Of a DNA stretch of 64,000 nt, positions 16,813 to 28,330 are shown in pieces. Where the stretch lies: positions 1-64,000 of the forward strand of contig JACRCV010000086.1 of the NCBI GenBank assembly GCA_016218825.1, given 5' to 3'. Below the pieces are notes generated by a model. The model did not search any database and was not told the DNA's origin. It saw only the letters and a list, made by a program, of their open reading frames with translations. Positions within the stretch are counted from its first letter, which is position 1, and each line of letters begins with the position of its first letter. Source of the DNA: Deltaproteobacteria bacterium (lineage in GTDB: Bacteria; Myxococcota; XYA12-FULL-58-9). Made by a program: the position numbers and the translations under genes.

Positions 16813-18666
16813 ATGGCAATTGCCGAGCTCACCGCCCGTAACCGCACCGACAAGCTCATCGCCACCGAGGAGGTGTCGGCGCGAACCGACCTGGTGCTCG
16901 GCCAAGAACCCGTGGTGCTCAGGGTCCCCGAGCTCATCGAGGGCGGCGTGCCGCTCGGGTCGCCGTCGAGCTTGCAGCTGCGCGCCACCGGCACCGCGGC
17001 CGTGAGCCTGCAGGCCAGTCGTGGCCGCTATGACGACCCCAGCCTGTCGCAGCTCTTTCCCACCATGAAAGACGTCCCGGCGCAGTTCGGCGTCAACCCG
17101 AAGGACAACCCGCCCACCTATCTCGTCGACGGCAAGGTCGAGACCTTCGGCGGTCCGTCGAAGGCGGTCGAGTCCAAGATCGCGGTCCGGGATGGCGGCA
17201 TGTTGAAGCCGGTGATACTCGGCTACGAGCCGCAGCTCACCGCGGTCGAAGCCGAGAGGGCCACCGCGGCTGCCGTGAAGGCGTTCGACGGTGGCGACGG
17301 CGCCTGGCCGCGCGCGACCCCCGAGACCCGCATCGCCGCGGTCGCCAAGTTCGCCGACTTGCTCGAGGCGACGACCGAGCGGGTCGCGACGCTCTTGATG
17401 TGGGAGATCGGCAAGAGCTACCCCGACGCCAAGAAGGAGGTCAGCCGCAGCGTCGAATACATCCGCGCCACCCTCGACGAGTACCGGGCGCTCTTGCGTG
17501 AGTCGACCGCGACCCTCGTCGGTCCGAACGGTGCCAAGCCGACCCACTTTGCCCGCGACCTGCGCCAGCCGCGCGGCGTGGTGTTGTGCGTCGGGCCCTA
17601 CAACTACCCGGTCAACGAGTTCCTCACCACGGTGGTGCCGGCGCTGTTGATGGGCAACGTGGTCATCGGCAAGACGCCGCGCTTCGGGGGTCTCGCGAGC
17701 CAGGCGCTCCTCGATGCCCTGAACCAATCGTTCCCGGCCGGCGTGATCAGCGTCCTGCCGGGCAATGGCCGGACGATCATACCGGCGGTGATGAAGGGCG
17801 TGGAGAAGAACAGCCAGGGCAAGGTGTTGGGGCCGGCGGTGAACGTGTTGGCGTTCATCGGCAGCGCCGGAGCCGCCGACGCGGTGATCCGCGAGCATCC
17901 GATGCAGGCGGCGCTGGAGAAGGTGCTCGGCCTCGGCGCCAAGAACGCCGCGGTGGTGTTGCCGGGCGCCGACGTCGACGCGGTCGCCAAGAAGATCGTC
18001 AAAGGGGCGCTGGGCTTCAACGGCCAGCGCTGCACCGCCGAGAAGATCGTGTTCGTGCCGCGGGCCGAGGCGGCGCGATATGCCGCTCAGATCGCCCTTG
18101 GTGTGGCTGCCCTCAAGGTGGGGATGCCCTGGGAAGACGGGGTCGCGATAACACCGCTGCCCGAAGACGACAAAGCCAAGGCGATGCAGGCGATGATCGA
18201 GGACGCGGTCGACAAGGGCGCCAAGGTGATGAACCCCAAGGGTGGGACGTCGTACCACTCGGTGATGCGCCCGGCGGTGCTCTTCCCCGTGACCAGCGAC
18301 ATGCGGATAGCGGTCGAGGAGCAGTTCGGGCCCATCATTCCGATCGTGCCGTACGACGACATCGCCGAGATCGGGCGGTGGCACAAAGAAACCGGGTTCG
18401 GGCAGCAAGCCGCGATCTTCGGTGAGCCGCGCGCCGCGGTCGCGGTGGCGAGCATGCTGGCGTCGCGGGTGGCGCGGATCAATGTCAACGACAACTGCCA
18501 ACGCGGCCCCGACAACCTGCGTTTCACCGTCAAGGCCGGCGGCTCCGGCTTCGGGACTCTGTCGCTGCGCGAGGCGCTGACGGTGTTCAGCCAGGTGGGG
18601 ACGGTCGTCAGCCAAGATCCAAAGACCCTCGACATTGTCGCGCCGCCCACGACCGCTGCTACCTGA
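16813..18666 (+). CDS. GapN-like aldehyde dehydrogenase with altered active site
   Basis: The 617-residue product is an ALDH-superfamily protein, longer than the usual 475-500 residues because of an N-terminal extension of about 100. The catalytic Cys is C407 in FNGQRCTAEK, and the pocket Asn is in GPYNYPVNE. Other GapN features are EEQFGPIIP and INVNDNCQRGPDN. It most resembles non-phosphorylating NADP-dependent glyceraldehyde-3-phosphate dehydrogenase. The canonical ELGGK motif reads GLGAK, placing Gly373 where the general-base Glu should be, exactly 34 residues before the Cys as in GapN. Activity may be lost or changed to another substrate or to NAD(P) sensing. GGGGAG precedes the ATG. The next gene follows after 80 nt on the same strand. 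Confidence 0.82.
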   Translation: MAIAELTARNRTDKLIATEEVSARTDLVLGQEPVVLRVPELIEGGVPLGSPSSLQLRATGTAAVSLQASRGRYDDPSLSQLFPTMKDVPAQFGVNPKDNPPTYLVDGKVETFGGPSKAVESKIAVRDGGMLKPVILGYEPQLTAVEAERATAAAVKAFDGGDGAWPRATPETRIAAVAKFADLLEATTERVATLLMWEIGKSYPDAKKEVSRSVEYIRATLDEYRALLRESTATLVGPNGAKPTHFARDLRQPRGVVLCVGPYNYPVNEFLTTVVPALLMGNVVIGKTPRFGGLASQALLDALNQSFPAGVISVLPGNGRTIIPAVMKGVEKNSQGKVLGPAVNVLAFIGSAGAADAVIREHPMQAALEKVLGLGAKNAAVVLPGADVDAVAKKIVKGALGFNGQRCTAEKIVFVPRAEAARYAAQIALGVAALKVGMPWEDGVAITPLPEDDKAKAMQAMIEDAVDKGAKVMNPKGGTSYHSVMRPAVLFPVTSDMRIAVEEQFGPIIPIVPYDDIAEIGRWHKETGFGQQAAIFGEPRAAVAVASMLASRVARINVNDNCQRGPDNLRFTVKAGGSGFGTLSLREALTVFSQVGTVVSQDPKTLDIVAPPTTAAT

Positions 18667-18746
18667 TGCCCGCGCGCCCGCAGCTTGGGTTCTTCGAACC
18701 GGCGCGGTATTCTTGAGCTGTCGCTCGATAGAGTTCAAAGGGCGGT

Positions 18747-21700
18747 GTGTCGCCGATGCAGAGCAACCTGGCGGTACTGTTGCGGTCTGATCCCGCCGCC
18801 TTGTGGGACGCGCTCTACGCCCACGGGGCGAGCGAAACTGACGTCGCGGCGCTTCGAGGTGACCCGCTCCTACTTGCCTGGGTGGCCAAGAAACAGCCTG
18901 TCCTCACTGCCGGAACCAAGTTCACGCTGCCATCCAAGGTGGAGCAGCAGCGCCACGTCGAGGAGGTGCGGCGGCACCCCGAGCAGTTCGCCGACGTCCT
19001 GGAGCCGGCGAAGAGCGCCGTCCACGTCTGGCGCCGGCGGTTCGGGTCCACCGGGAGCGGCGTGGTCACGACGCAGGCCGCGCTGCACGCGGCCGCAGGA
19101 CCTTCAGCGACCGCGAAGCCCAGGGCGTCGCGCGAGTCAACGCCTGCCGAGCGAACGCTCCAGGCGAAGATCAATGACGTCGCCGCCAAGGTGCGAGACC
19201 CCGCCAACCAACTGCCGCGCCTCGCTTCCGGGCAGGGCATCATCATCCGGCACGACGACGCCAACGCCATTGCGATGTATCGCATCGAGTCCGTGGACGC
19301 CGACGGCGTCACGTTGGCGAAGGTGGATCCGAACCGTCGTGATGACAGCAAGGCAGCGGACCTCGTCGAGCTGCCGGACGGCCGGCGCCGCCTGACGCTC
19401 GCGGCCCTGTCGAAGCGGTTGAATGACCCCAAGCTCGGCTGGGAGGTGCACCAGCAAGCCGACCTGCGCGCCGAGCGTGTCCTGGCGGTGGCCGAAGGCC
19501 TCTTCGCCGAGCTCCTGCAACTGCAGGCGAAGCTCGCGGCGCTGCGCATCGAGGGCGACATCGGCAGCCAGAGCTTCCTGATCCGCAGTGAGCTCGTGCG
19601 CCGGCGCGCCGAGCTCGTGGGCGAGGAGGCCGTGCTGGTCGCCCACATGCAAGCGTGGCTGCACGAGCGCGACATGCGACCGACGCGACTGGTCCTATCG
19701 ACCGAGGCGTTCGGCGAGGCGCCGCAGCGCGGACCCATCGCCCGCATCGAAGCTGCGCTCGCGGCGATTGATGCCGCGGTGCAGAGCCTCGACAATGGCC
19801 AGACGCTGACACCTGGTTCGGTCGATCTGCACGCCGACCCGGTGCTGGCGCTCGTGGCCACGGCGAACGGCAAGAGCCTCGGCAGCGTCAGGGAAGAGAT
19901 GGCTATTCGCCAGCGCTTCCTGCAAGAAGCCGCGGACCACGGGCGCTTGGACGAGGGCTGGGCCGCGTATCACACGGCTGTCAGGCCCTACTTGACGCTC
20001 AAAGCCGACGCCGGTGACAGCATCCACTTCCTGGCGAACGGCAAGCCGTCGCTCACCCAGGCGATCAATCACGCCATCAACAATCGCAAGCTCGGCCGGG
20101 GCCAGCTGGTGTTGTCGGCCGCCGAGCTCGAGGCCCTGCGCGACCAGGTGCGGGCGAATTGGGAGACGGTGCTCAGAGCCGACGACTACCTGACGGCCGG
20201 CGGCGGTCTGTACCCCGAGAAGTGGAAGCCGGTGTTCGACGCCAAGCGCTTCGACGCCGAGGTGGCGCGGCTGCGCAAGGCAGAGTCGAGCGCCGCGCAC
20301 CGAGAGGTGCAGCAGGGCGTGAAGCTGCACGAGCTCAACCTGTTGGCGGCGAAGATCTATGCGGCCGAGCACGCGCTCTCGAAGGTCGCGAAGGACAAGC
20401 TCGCCGGCTTCTTGGGCGAGCTCGACTCCTACCAGTTCCTCGCGATGAGCGTGGTCGGTGGCGCGGCCGGCAGTATCACAAAGGCGGCAATGCCAAAGGT
20501 CGCGTCGATGCTCGCGGCCGGGAGCCTGAGCCCGCGCGCCGCCTCGATCTTGATGACCAGCGCCGAGTGGGGCCTCAAGGGCGGCCTGTTCCAGGTGGGG
20601 ATGAACGCTTATCACGCCGGTGTGGGCCAACAGGACGCGGTCGACTGGAGCCCGGCGGGGTTCGCGCGCTCGGTCGCGATGATGGCGGTGGGCGACGTCC
20701 TCGGCAAGGCGCACGTGAAGCGCCTGGGTAAGCTGGACCAGGTCGACAACGCGCGGCGGTTGGTGGGTCAATCGCCGGCGTTGCTGCGCCGCGCCGGCGA
20801 GGGGGCGCGATACTTTGTCTCCGAGGTCGGGGCGTTCTCGGCGCTGGGCGTTTGCGAGGCGTTGATTCGAGAGGGCAAGCTCGACAACGCCTGGCAAATC
20901 GTCGAGGGCAATATTCAGTTCATGCTGGCGATGCGCATGTGGCGCGGGGTGGAGACCGGCGCCTTGCGCGCGGCGCGCGCCACCTACGTCAAAGAGCCGA
21001 CGGCGGCCAACCTGCAGCGGGTCGTCAAAGAATTCGAGACCGTGGTCGGCAAGGCCGAAGGCACAAAAGACACCTTGTCTGGTGCTGCGGCGCGCCAGAA
21101 CCCAATCCCGAGCGGGGGGAAGGCTGCCGCCGTCGTTGGGCCCGAGGGTCAGAAGGTCGAGCGCCGCGTCGACGCCAAGGAGGGCGAGGTCAACGCGCCC
21201 GACGTCGCGAAGGATCCCGCCGTCGAGCTCTTCCTCTCCTATCGCGCGACCAAGTCGTGGTCGGAGATGATCGACTTCGCGAAGACGCTTCCGGAGCCGC
21301 TGGCGAAGGCGCCGCTGGTGCGCGAGCAGCTGGCGCTGGCGCTCAACCGCGCGGGGAGGGGAGAGGAAGCGGAGAGGATCTTGCTCGATCTGATCGGCGA
21401 GCGCGGGCCGAAGAGCGAGACCTACGGCATCCTCGGCCGGATCTACAAGGATCGCTTCGAGGTGGCGGCCAAGAACGACGATAGTCCGGCGGCGGGCCGC
21501 TGGCTCGAGAAGTCCATCGACGCCTATCTCAAGGGCTTCGAAGCGGACCCGCAGGACGCCTACCCCGGAATCAACGCGGTGACGTTGATGGAGCTGACAC
21601 AACCAGCCGATCCGAGGCGGGCGCAGATCTTGCCAGTGGTTCAAGGCGCCGTGGAGCGCAAGATCACCACCTCCGCGCCCGGCTATTGGGATGTGGCGAC

Positions 21701-21908
21701 GGTCCTCGAGCTCGCGGTCTTGGCCAAAGACCAAGGCAAGGCGGTCCAAGCGCTCGGCGCTGCGCTCCGTGCTGCGCATGAGCCCTGGGAGGCGGAGACC
21801 ACGGCCCGCAACCTGCGCTTGATCCGCGAGGCGCGCGAGAGGCGGAACGAGAGCGTGGTGTGGGCCGAGCAGATTGAGAGCCAGCTCCAAGCGCGAGCCG
21901 GCATCTAG
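18747..21908 (+). CDS. Large protein with C-terminal TRAFs-binding (DUF4071/TPR-S) domain
   Basis: The product has 1053 residues. Residues about 820-1045 carry the hallmarks of the MAP3K TRAFs-binding domain family: LFLSYRATKSW, REQLALALNRAGRGEEA, ERGPKSETYGILGRIYKDR, YLKGFEADPQDAYPGINAVTL, YWDVATVLELAVLA and WEAETTARNLRLIREARERR. The domain is TPR-like, also occurs in animal ASK kinases, and in bacteria is linked to TIR/SLOG-type effectors. Residues 1-550 are helical and unassigned. About 555-720 is Gly/Ala-rich and hydrophobic (FLAMSVVGGAAGSITKAAM) and may contact a membrane. No kinase, TIR or protease domain is visible. The GTG start follows AAAGGG. It probably forms one transcript with the GapN-like gene. 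Confidence 0.82.
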   Translation: MSPMQSNLAVLLRSDPAALWDALYAHGASETDVAALRGDPLLLAWVAKKQPVLTAGTKFTLPSKVEQQRHVEEVRRHPEQFADVLEPAKSAVHVWRRRFGSTGSGVVTTQAALHAAAGPSATAKPRASRESTPAERTLQAKINDVAAKVRDPANQLPRLASGQGIIIRHDDANAIAMYRIESVDADGVTLAKVDPNRRDDSKAADLVELPDGRRRLTLAALSKRLNDPKLGWEVHQQADLRAERVLAVAEGLFAELLQLQAKLAALRIEGDIGSQSFLIRSELVRRRAELVGEEAVLVAHMQAWLHERDMRPTRLVLSTEAFGEAPQRGPIARIEAALAAIDAAVQSLDNGQTLTPGSVDLHADPVLALVATANGKSLGSVREEMAIRQRFLQEAADHGRLDEGWAAYHTAVRPYLTLKADAGDSIHFLANGKPSLTQAINHAINNRKLGRGQLVLSAAELEALRDQVRANWETVLRADDYLTAGGGLYPEKWKPVFDAKRFDAEVARLRKAESSAAHREVQQGVKLHELNLLAAKIYAAEHALSKVAKDKLAGFLGELDSYQFLAMSVVGGAAGSITKAAMPKVASMLAAGSLSPRAASILMTSAEWGLKGGLFQVGMNAYHAGVGQQDAVDWSPAGFARSVAMMAVGDVLGKAHVKRLGKLDQVDNARRLVGQSPALLRRAGEGARYFVSEVGAFSALGVCEALIREGKLDNAWQIVEGNIQFMLAMRMWRGVETGALRAARATYVKEPTAANLQRVVKEFETVVGKAEGTKDTLSGAAARQNPIPSGGKAAAVVGPEGQKVERRVDAKEGEVNAPDVAKDPAVELFLSYRATKSWSEMIDFAKTLPEPLAKAPLVREQLALALNRAGRGEEAERILLDLIGERGPKSETYGILGRIYKDRFEVAAKNDDSPAAGRWLEKSIDAYLKGFEADPQDAYPGINAVTLMELTQPADPRRAQILPVVQGAVERKITTSAPGYWDVATVLELAVLAKDQGKAVQALGAALRAAHEPWEAETTARNLRLIREARERRNESVVWAEQIESQLQARAGI

Positions 21909-21987
21909 GCGATCTGGCTCCAGGTCCCGGCGCCGGCCTGCCGCCGGCCCCGGTTGCACAATCCCCTCGCGTGCGTATGATCCCCGC

Positions 21988-24701
<2,714 letters not shown>

Positions 24702-24705
<4 letters not shown>

Positions 24706-26114
24706 GGGGACCCTTGGCCAAGCCGGTTCGAGTCGAGCGTGATTCGTTGGGGACGGTGGCGGTGCCGGCGTCGGCCTACTACGGGGCGCAGACGGCGCGG
24801 GCGCTGCAAAACTTTCCGATCAGCGGTCGCCGCATCCATCGCCGAATCGTCGAGGCGTACTGCCACATCAAGCGCGGCGCGGCGATCGTCAATCGCGACG
24901 TCGGCGTCCTCTCCGCCGCCCGCAGCCGGGCCATCGTCAGGGCCGCCGACGAGGTGCTCGCGGGGCGCCTGCAAGACCAGTTCGTCGTCGACGTGTTTCA
25001 AGCCGGGGCCGGCACCAGCACCAACATGAACGTCAACGAAGTCCTCTGCAATCGGGCCCTCGAGCTCTTGGGGAAGAAGCGTGGTGACTACGGCGCGCTG
25101 CACCCCAACGACCACGTGAACCTGGGGCAATCGACGAACGACACCTATCCGACGGCGATGCGGCTGGCGGTGACCGTCGCGCTCGACGAGCTCGACCTCG
25201 AGCTCACGGCGCTTTGCCGGGCGTTCGTCGTGCTCGGCAACAAGCACGCGAAGGTCGTGAAGAGCGGTCGGACTCATCTTCAAGACGCGGTGCCGACGAC
25301 GTTGGGGTTGGAGCTTGGCGCCTACGGCCGGGCGGTCGAAGACAGCGGCGCGGCGCTGCGCGCGGCCGGGCGGGGGCTCCTGAGTCTCGGGATCGGGGGC
25401 ACGGCGGTCGGCACCGGGATGAACGCCCATCCGGCGTTCGGGCGTCTGATGGTGCGGGAGCTCCGGAAGAGCACCGGTGGCCGCTGGCGGCAGGCGCGAG
25501 ACCTCGTCCAGGCGATGCAGTCTCAGGCTGCCATCGGCGCGGTGTCGGCGGCGTTGCAGACCTGCGCCTTGGAGATTGGAAGAATCGCCAACGATCTCCG
25601 CCTATTGGCGTCGGGGCCGACGACCGGGCTCGCCGAGATCGTGCTCCCCGAGGTGCAGGCCGGCAGCTCCATCATGCCGGGGAAGGTCAACCCGTCGATC
25701 TTGGAGATGGTGAACATGGTGTGTTTTCAGGTGGTGGGGAACCACCTGACGGTGTCGCTCGCGGTCGGCGCCGGGCAGCTGGAGCTGAACGTGATGATGC
25801 CGATCATGGCGGAGAAGGTCATCGAGTCGGTGGAGCTCTTGGCCGCCGCCTGCCGCCAGCTTCGGGAGCGGGCCGTGGTCGGCATCGAGGCGGACGTCCT
25901 GCGGTGTGCGGACTACGCGCATCGGTCGCTGGGGCTCGCGACCGCGCTGGCGCCGGCGATTGGCTATGCCGCGGCCGCCAAGATCGCGAAGCAGGCCCGC
26001 GCCGAGGGCAAGACCATCCCCGAGGTGGTGCGCGCCCAACGGGTGCTGCCGGCGGCGGAGCTCGCTCGCCTCCTTACGGCGGCGCAGATGACGCGACCGT
26101 CGAAGCGTCGCTGA
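24702..26114 (+). CDS. aspA: Aspartate ammonia-lyase (aspartase/fumarase superfamily)
   Basis: The 470-residue product belongs to the fumarase II/aspartase superfamily: GAGTSTNMNVNEV, HPNDHVNLGQSTNDTYPT, SGRTHLQDAVP and GSSIMPGKVNPS with the catalytic Ser loop. After that loop, EMVNMVCFQVVGN followed by GAGQLELNVMMPI looks like aspartase and not FumC, where the order is NDVAINMGGASGNFELNV. I therefore call aspartate to fumarate plus ammonia, with class II fumarase as the alternative. The GTG at 24702 overlaps the acnA stop (GTGA), coupling it to acnA; a TTG at 24714 behind AGGGGA is another possible start. The pairing feeds fumarate and citrate-branch flux into the TCA cycle. Confidence 0.82.
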
Positions 26115-26140
26115 GCGCGCGCCAGACCGCCGCGGTTTTC

Positions 26141-26169
26141 TTGCACGGGTTTCGGGCGTCGAATAGCTT
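26141..26169 (+). promoter_or_regulatory. Possible sigma-70 promoter for mltD
   Basis: TTGCAC (26141-26146) and TAGCTT (26164-26169) are separated by exactly 17 nt, 12 nt upstream of the mltD ATG. The -35 is good and the -10 is weak. Prediction by pattern only. Confidence 0.35.
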
Positions 26170-26181
26170 TACGACAAGCTC

Positions 26182-27795
26182 ATGGCACAGGCACTCCGAC
26201 ATCTGATGCTGCTCGCTTTCGGCGCGAGCCTCTCGGTCGCTGGGCGTGCGGCGGCAGAGGAGCCGGAGGGTGCGGCTGACGCGATGCAGCCCGAGGGCGA
26301 CCTGATCCGCGACATCGTGCTCGATAGCCTCGACGACGGCAGCGTGGTCGCCGCCGGCACCGCGCAGCATGCGCTCGCGTCGTTGCTCAGACGTGGGCTG
26401 AACCGGGACCGGGACGCGGAGGCGGTGATCGCGCGGTTGGTGCGCCGGACCGTGGAGAAGCAGGGCGCGGCGTGGATTGATCAGGTCGCGGTGGCCGAGC
26501 TCGAGCGCCAGCTGTTGGTGGTGCCGAAGCACGAGGCCGCGCACGCCGAGGTCGCGGCGTTCGACATTCCGCTCGCCGACCACCCACTGGTGGACGCCTA
26601 CATCGACTACTTCACCGGCCGCGGCCACGACCATTTTGCCAAGTGGCTCGGGCGCCTGGAGCGCTATCGGCCGTTGATGGAGCCGGTGTTGGTGAAAGCC
26701 GGCGTGCCCAAGGACTTGGTGTACGTGGCGCTCGTGGAGAGCGGCTTGTCGGCGGGAGCGTTGTCGCGGGCGGCGGCGTGCGGCTACTGGCAGTTCATCC
26801 GCTCGACCGGCAGCATGTACGGGCTGCGGATGGACTTCTGGGTGGACGAGCGGCGCGACTTCATCCGCGCGACCGAGAGCGCGGCGCGCTACATGCGGAG
26901 CCTGTACGGCGAGTTCGGCGACTGGCATCTGGCGTGGGCGAGCTACAACGCCGGCTCGGGGCGGGTGCGGCGGGCGCTGTCTCGCTATCAGGCGAGCGAC
27001 TTCTGGACGCTGGTCGGCTACGACCGCTCGTTGGCGAAGGAGACCCGCCACTACGTGCCGAAGATCATCGCCGCGGCGCTCATCGCCAAGGACCGCGCCC
27101 GTTACGGCTTCGGCGCCGTGGTGCCGGAGACGCCGCTCGTCTGGGAAGAGGTGACGGTCAACGACGCGGTCGATCTGCGGCTGGTGGCGCGGCGCGTGAA
27201 GGTGAGCCTCGAGGCGATGCGCGAGCTGAACCCGGCCATCCTCCACGACGTGACGCCCCCGGGTCGTTCGTGGCGGTTGCGGGTGCCGGCGGGGCAGGCC
27301 GAGGTGGTGTCGCGGTGGCTGGAGGAGCTGCCGGCGGCCGAGCGGCTGACCTACCGCCACTACGCGGTGCAGCGCGGCGACACTCTGGGCGCCATCGCCA
27401 AGCGCTACGGGACGACGATCGTGGCGATCAGCGAGTTCAACCGCATCCGCAACCCGCGCGCGTTGCGTCTCGGCCAGGACCTGATCATCCCCACCGTCCG
27501 CGCCGCGAACGTCTCCCGGGTGCCGGTGGCGTCGTCCGCCTCGAGCTCGCCGAAGGTCGAGCGCGCCCTGACCCCGCGCCGCGTTGACGTGATCGCGGCG
27601 ACCGTGGCCCGCGCCTCGAGCTCGCAGAAGACCGGCACGCCGGCGAAGGGCGCCAAGGCGCAGCACGTGGTGAAGAAGGGCGAGACCCTGTGGTCGATCG
27701 CGATGCGCTACGGGTTGGGGATCGAAGACCTGAAGTCGAAGAACGGCCGCCGTCACAACGACGTCATGGCCGGCGAGCGCCTGCGGATCTTCTGA
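26182..27795 (+). CDS. mltD: MltD-like lytic murein transglycosylase with two LysM domains
   Basis: The 537-residue product has a signal peptide of about 25 residues (hydrophobic LMLLAFGASLSVAG then AAA-E). An SLT family 1 catalytic domain spans about 150-330, with the catalytic Glu in VALVESGLS and the signature ACGYWQFIRSTGSMYGL. ASYNAGSGRV completes the family motif. Two LysM peptidoglycan-binding domains follow at about 392-440 (YAVQRGDTLGAIAKRYG) and 493-537 (HVVKKGETLWSIAMRYG), joined by a Ser/Ala linker. It cleaves glycan strands of murein to anhydro-muropeptides in the periplasm. E. coli MltD is a lipoprotein; here I see no lipobox Cys, so this form is probably soluble. Confidence 0.93.
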   Translation: MAQALRHLMLLAFGASLSVAGRAAAEEPEGAADAMQPEGDLIRDIVLDSLDDGSVVAAGTAQHALASLLRRGLNRDRDAEAVIARLVRRTVEKQGAAWIDQVAVAELERQLLVVPKHEAAHAEVAAFDIPLADHPLVDAYIDYFTGRGHDHFAKWLGRLERYRPLMEPVLVKAGVPKDLVYVALVESGLSAGALSRAAACGYWQFIRSTGSMYGLRMDFWVDERRDFIRATESAARYMRSLYGEFGDWHLAWASYNAGSGRVRRALSRYQASDFWTLVGYDRSLAKETRHYVPKIIAAALIAKDRARYGFGAVVPETPLVWEEVTVNDAVDLRLVARRVKVSLEAMRELNPAILHDVTPPGRSWRLRVPAGQAEVVSRWLEELPAAERLTYRHYAVQRGDTLGAIAKRYGTTIVAISEFNRIRNPRALRLGQDLIIPTVRAANVSRVPVASSASSSPKVERALTPRRVDVIAATVARASSSQKTGTPAKGAKAQHVVKKGETLWSIAMRYGLGIEDLKSKNGRRHNDVMAGERLRIF

Positions 27796-27865
27796 CCGAC
27801 GTCGGCCCGGTCCGGGCACCGGTGCCGTCGTCGGCGTCTCGATGGGCGGTCACTCTCCGCGGCGG

Positions 27866-27894
27866 TTGAAGATCTCGCCACGACTCGGTACACT
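27866..27894 (+). promoter_or_regulatory. Probable sigma-70 promoter of the small-protein/giant-repeat operon
   Basis: TTGAAG (27866-27871) and TACACT (27889-27894) are spaced by exactly 17 nt, each matching 4 of 6 consensus bases. The octamer ACTCGGTA occurs at the -10 and again 15 nt further on. The predicted transcript start is about 70 nt before the small gene. Confidence 0.45.
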
Positions 27895-27971
27895 CGGACT
27901 CGGTATGCTCGAAGCTCATGGGAATAGCGGCCCGCGTCCGACGCGGACCAATGCCCCACGTGGAGGATGAC

Positions 27972-28292
27972 ATGGCTGGCAAGACGATGACGGTCGCCGA
28001 GTTCTCGCAGCGCTACCCGAACGGGCTCGACCTGAGCCAGGACAAGCTCGACGCGCTCGACACGAGCACGCCGGCGAAGGAGAAGCTGGTCGACGCGCTC
28101 CTCGATCTCGCTGACGGTAACAAGATCGACGGCAACTCGCCGCAGATCGGCGCGCTCTTCAGCGCGGTGGACATGATCGCCGACAACCACTACGACGGGA
28201 AGCTCTTACGCACCCACAAGACGACCAAGTCGCTCTTGAACGTCCTGGATGCGTTGCGGCGCGATCCCCCGAAGAGCACGATCACGCGCTAG
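27972..28292 (+). CDS. 106-residue helical protein with EF-hand-like loops
   Basis: I chose the ATG at 27972 because GGAGG at 27962-27966 is 5 nt upstream; an in-frame ATG at 27918 has no site. The product is acidic in the middle and basic at the end. DLADGNKIDGN and DNHYDGKLL look like calcium-type loops flanked by helices, recalling the N-terminus of the scramblase-like protein at 235. No signal peptide. I recognise no family. The giant repeat gene begins only about 38 nt downstream, so the two are probably one operon and the products may work together. Calcium binding is inference. Confidence 0.6.
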   Translation: MAGKTMTVAEFSQRYPNGLDLSQDKLDALDTSTPAKEKLVDALLDLADGNKIDGNSPQIGALFSAVDMIADNHYDGKLLRTHKTTKSLLNVLDALRRDPPKSTITR

Positions 28293-28330
28293 TCACTCCG
28301 AGGCCCCTGCGAGGGTGAAAGGGGTTGACT

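Noticed and set aside
3425-21908. Extracellular contractile injection system or T6SS effector cluster
   Set aside because: A shared N-terminal module fits effectors, but no sheath, tube, spike, baseplate, ATPase or DUF4157-like leader is in the window, so I kept this only as a loose possibility.
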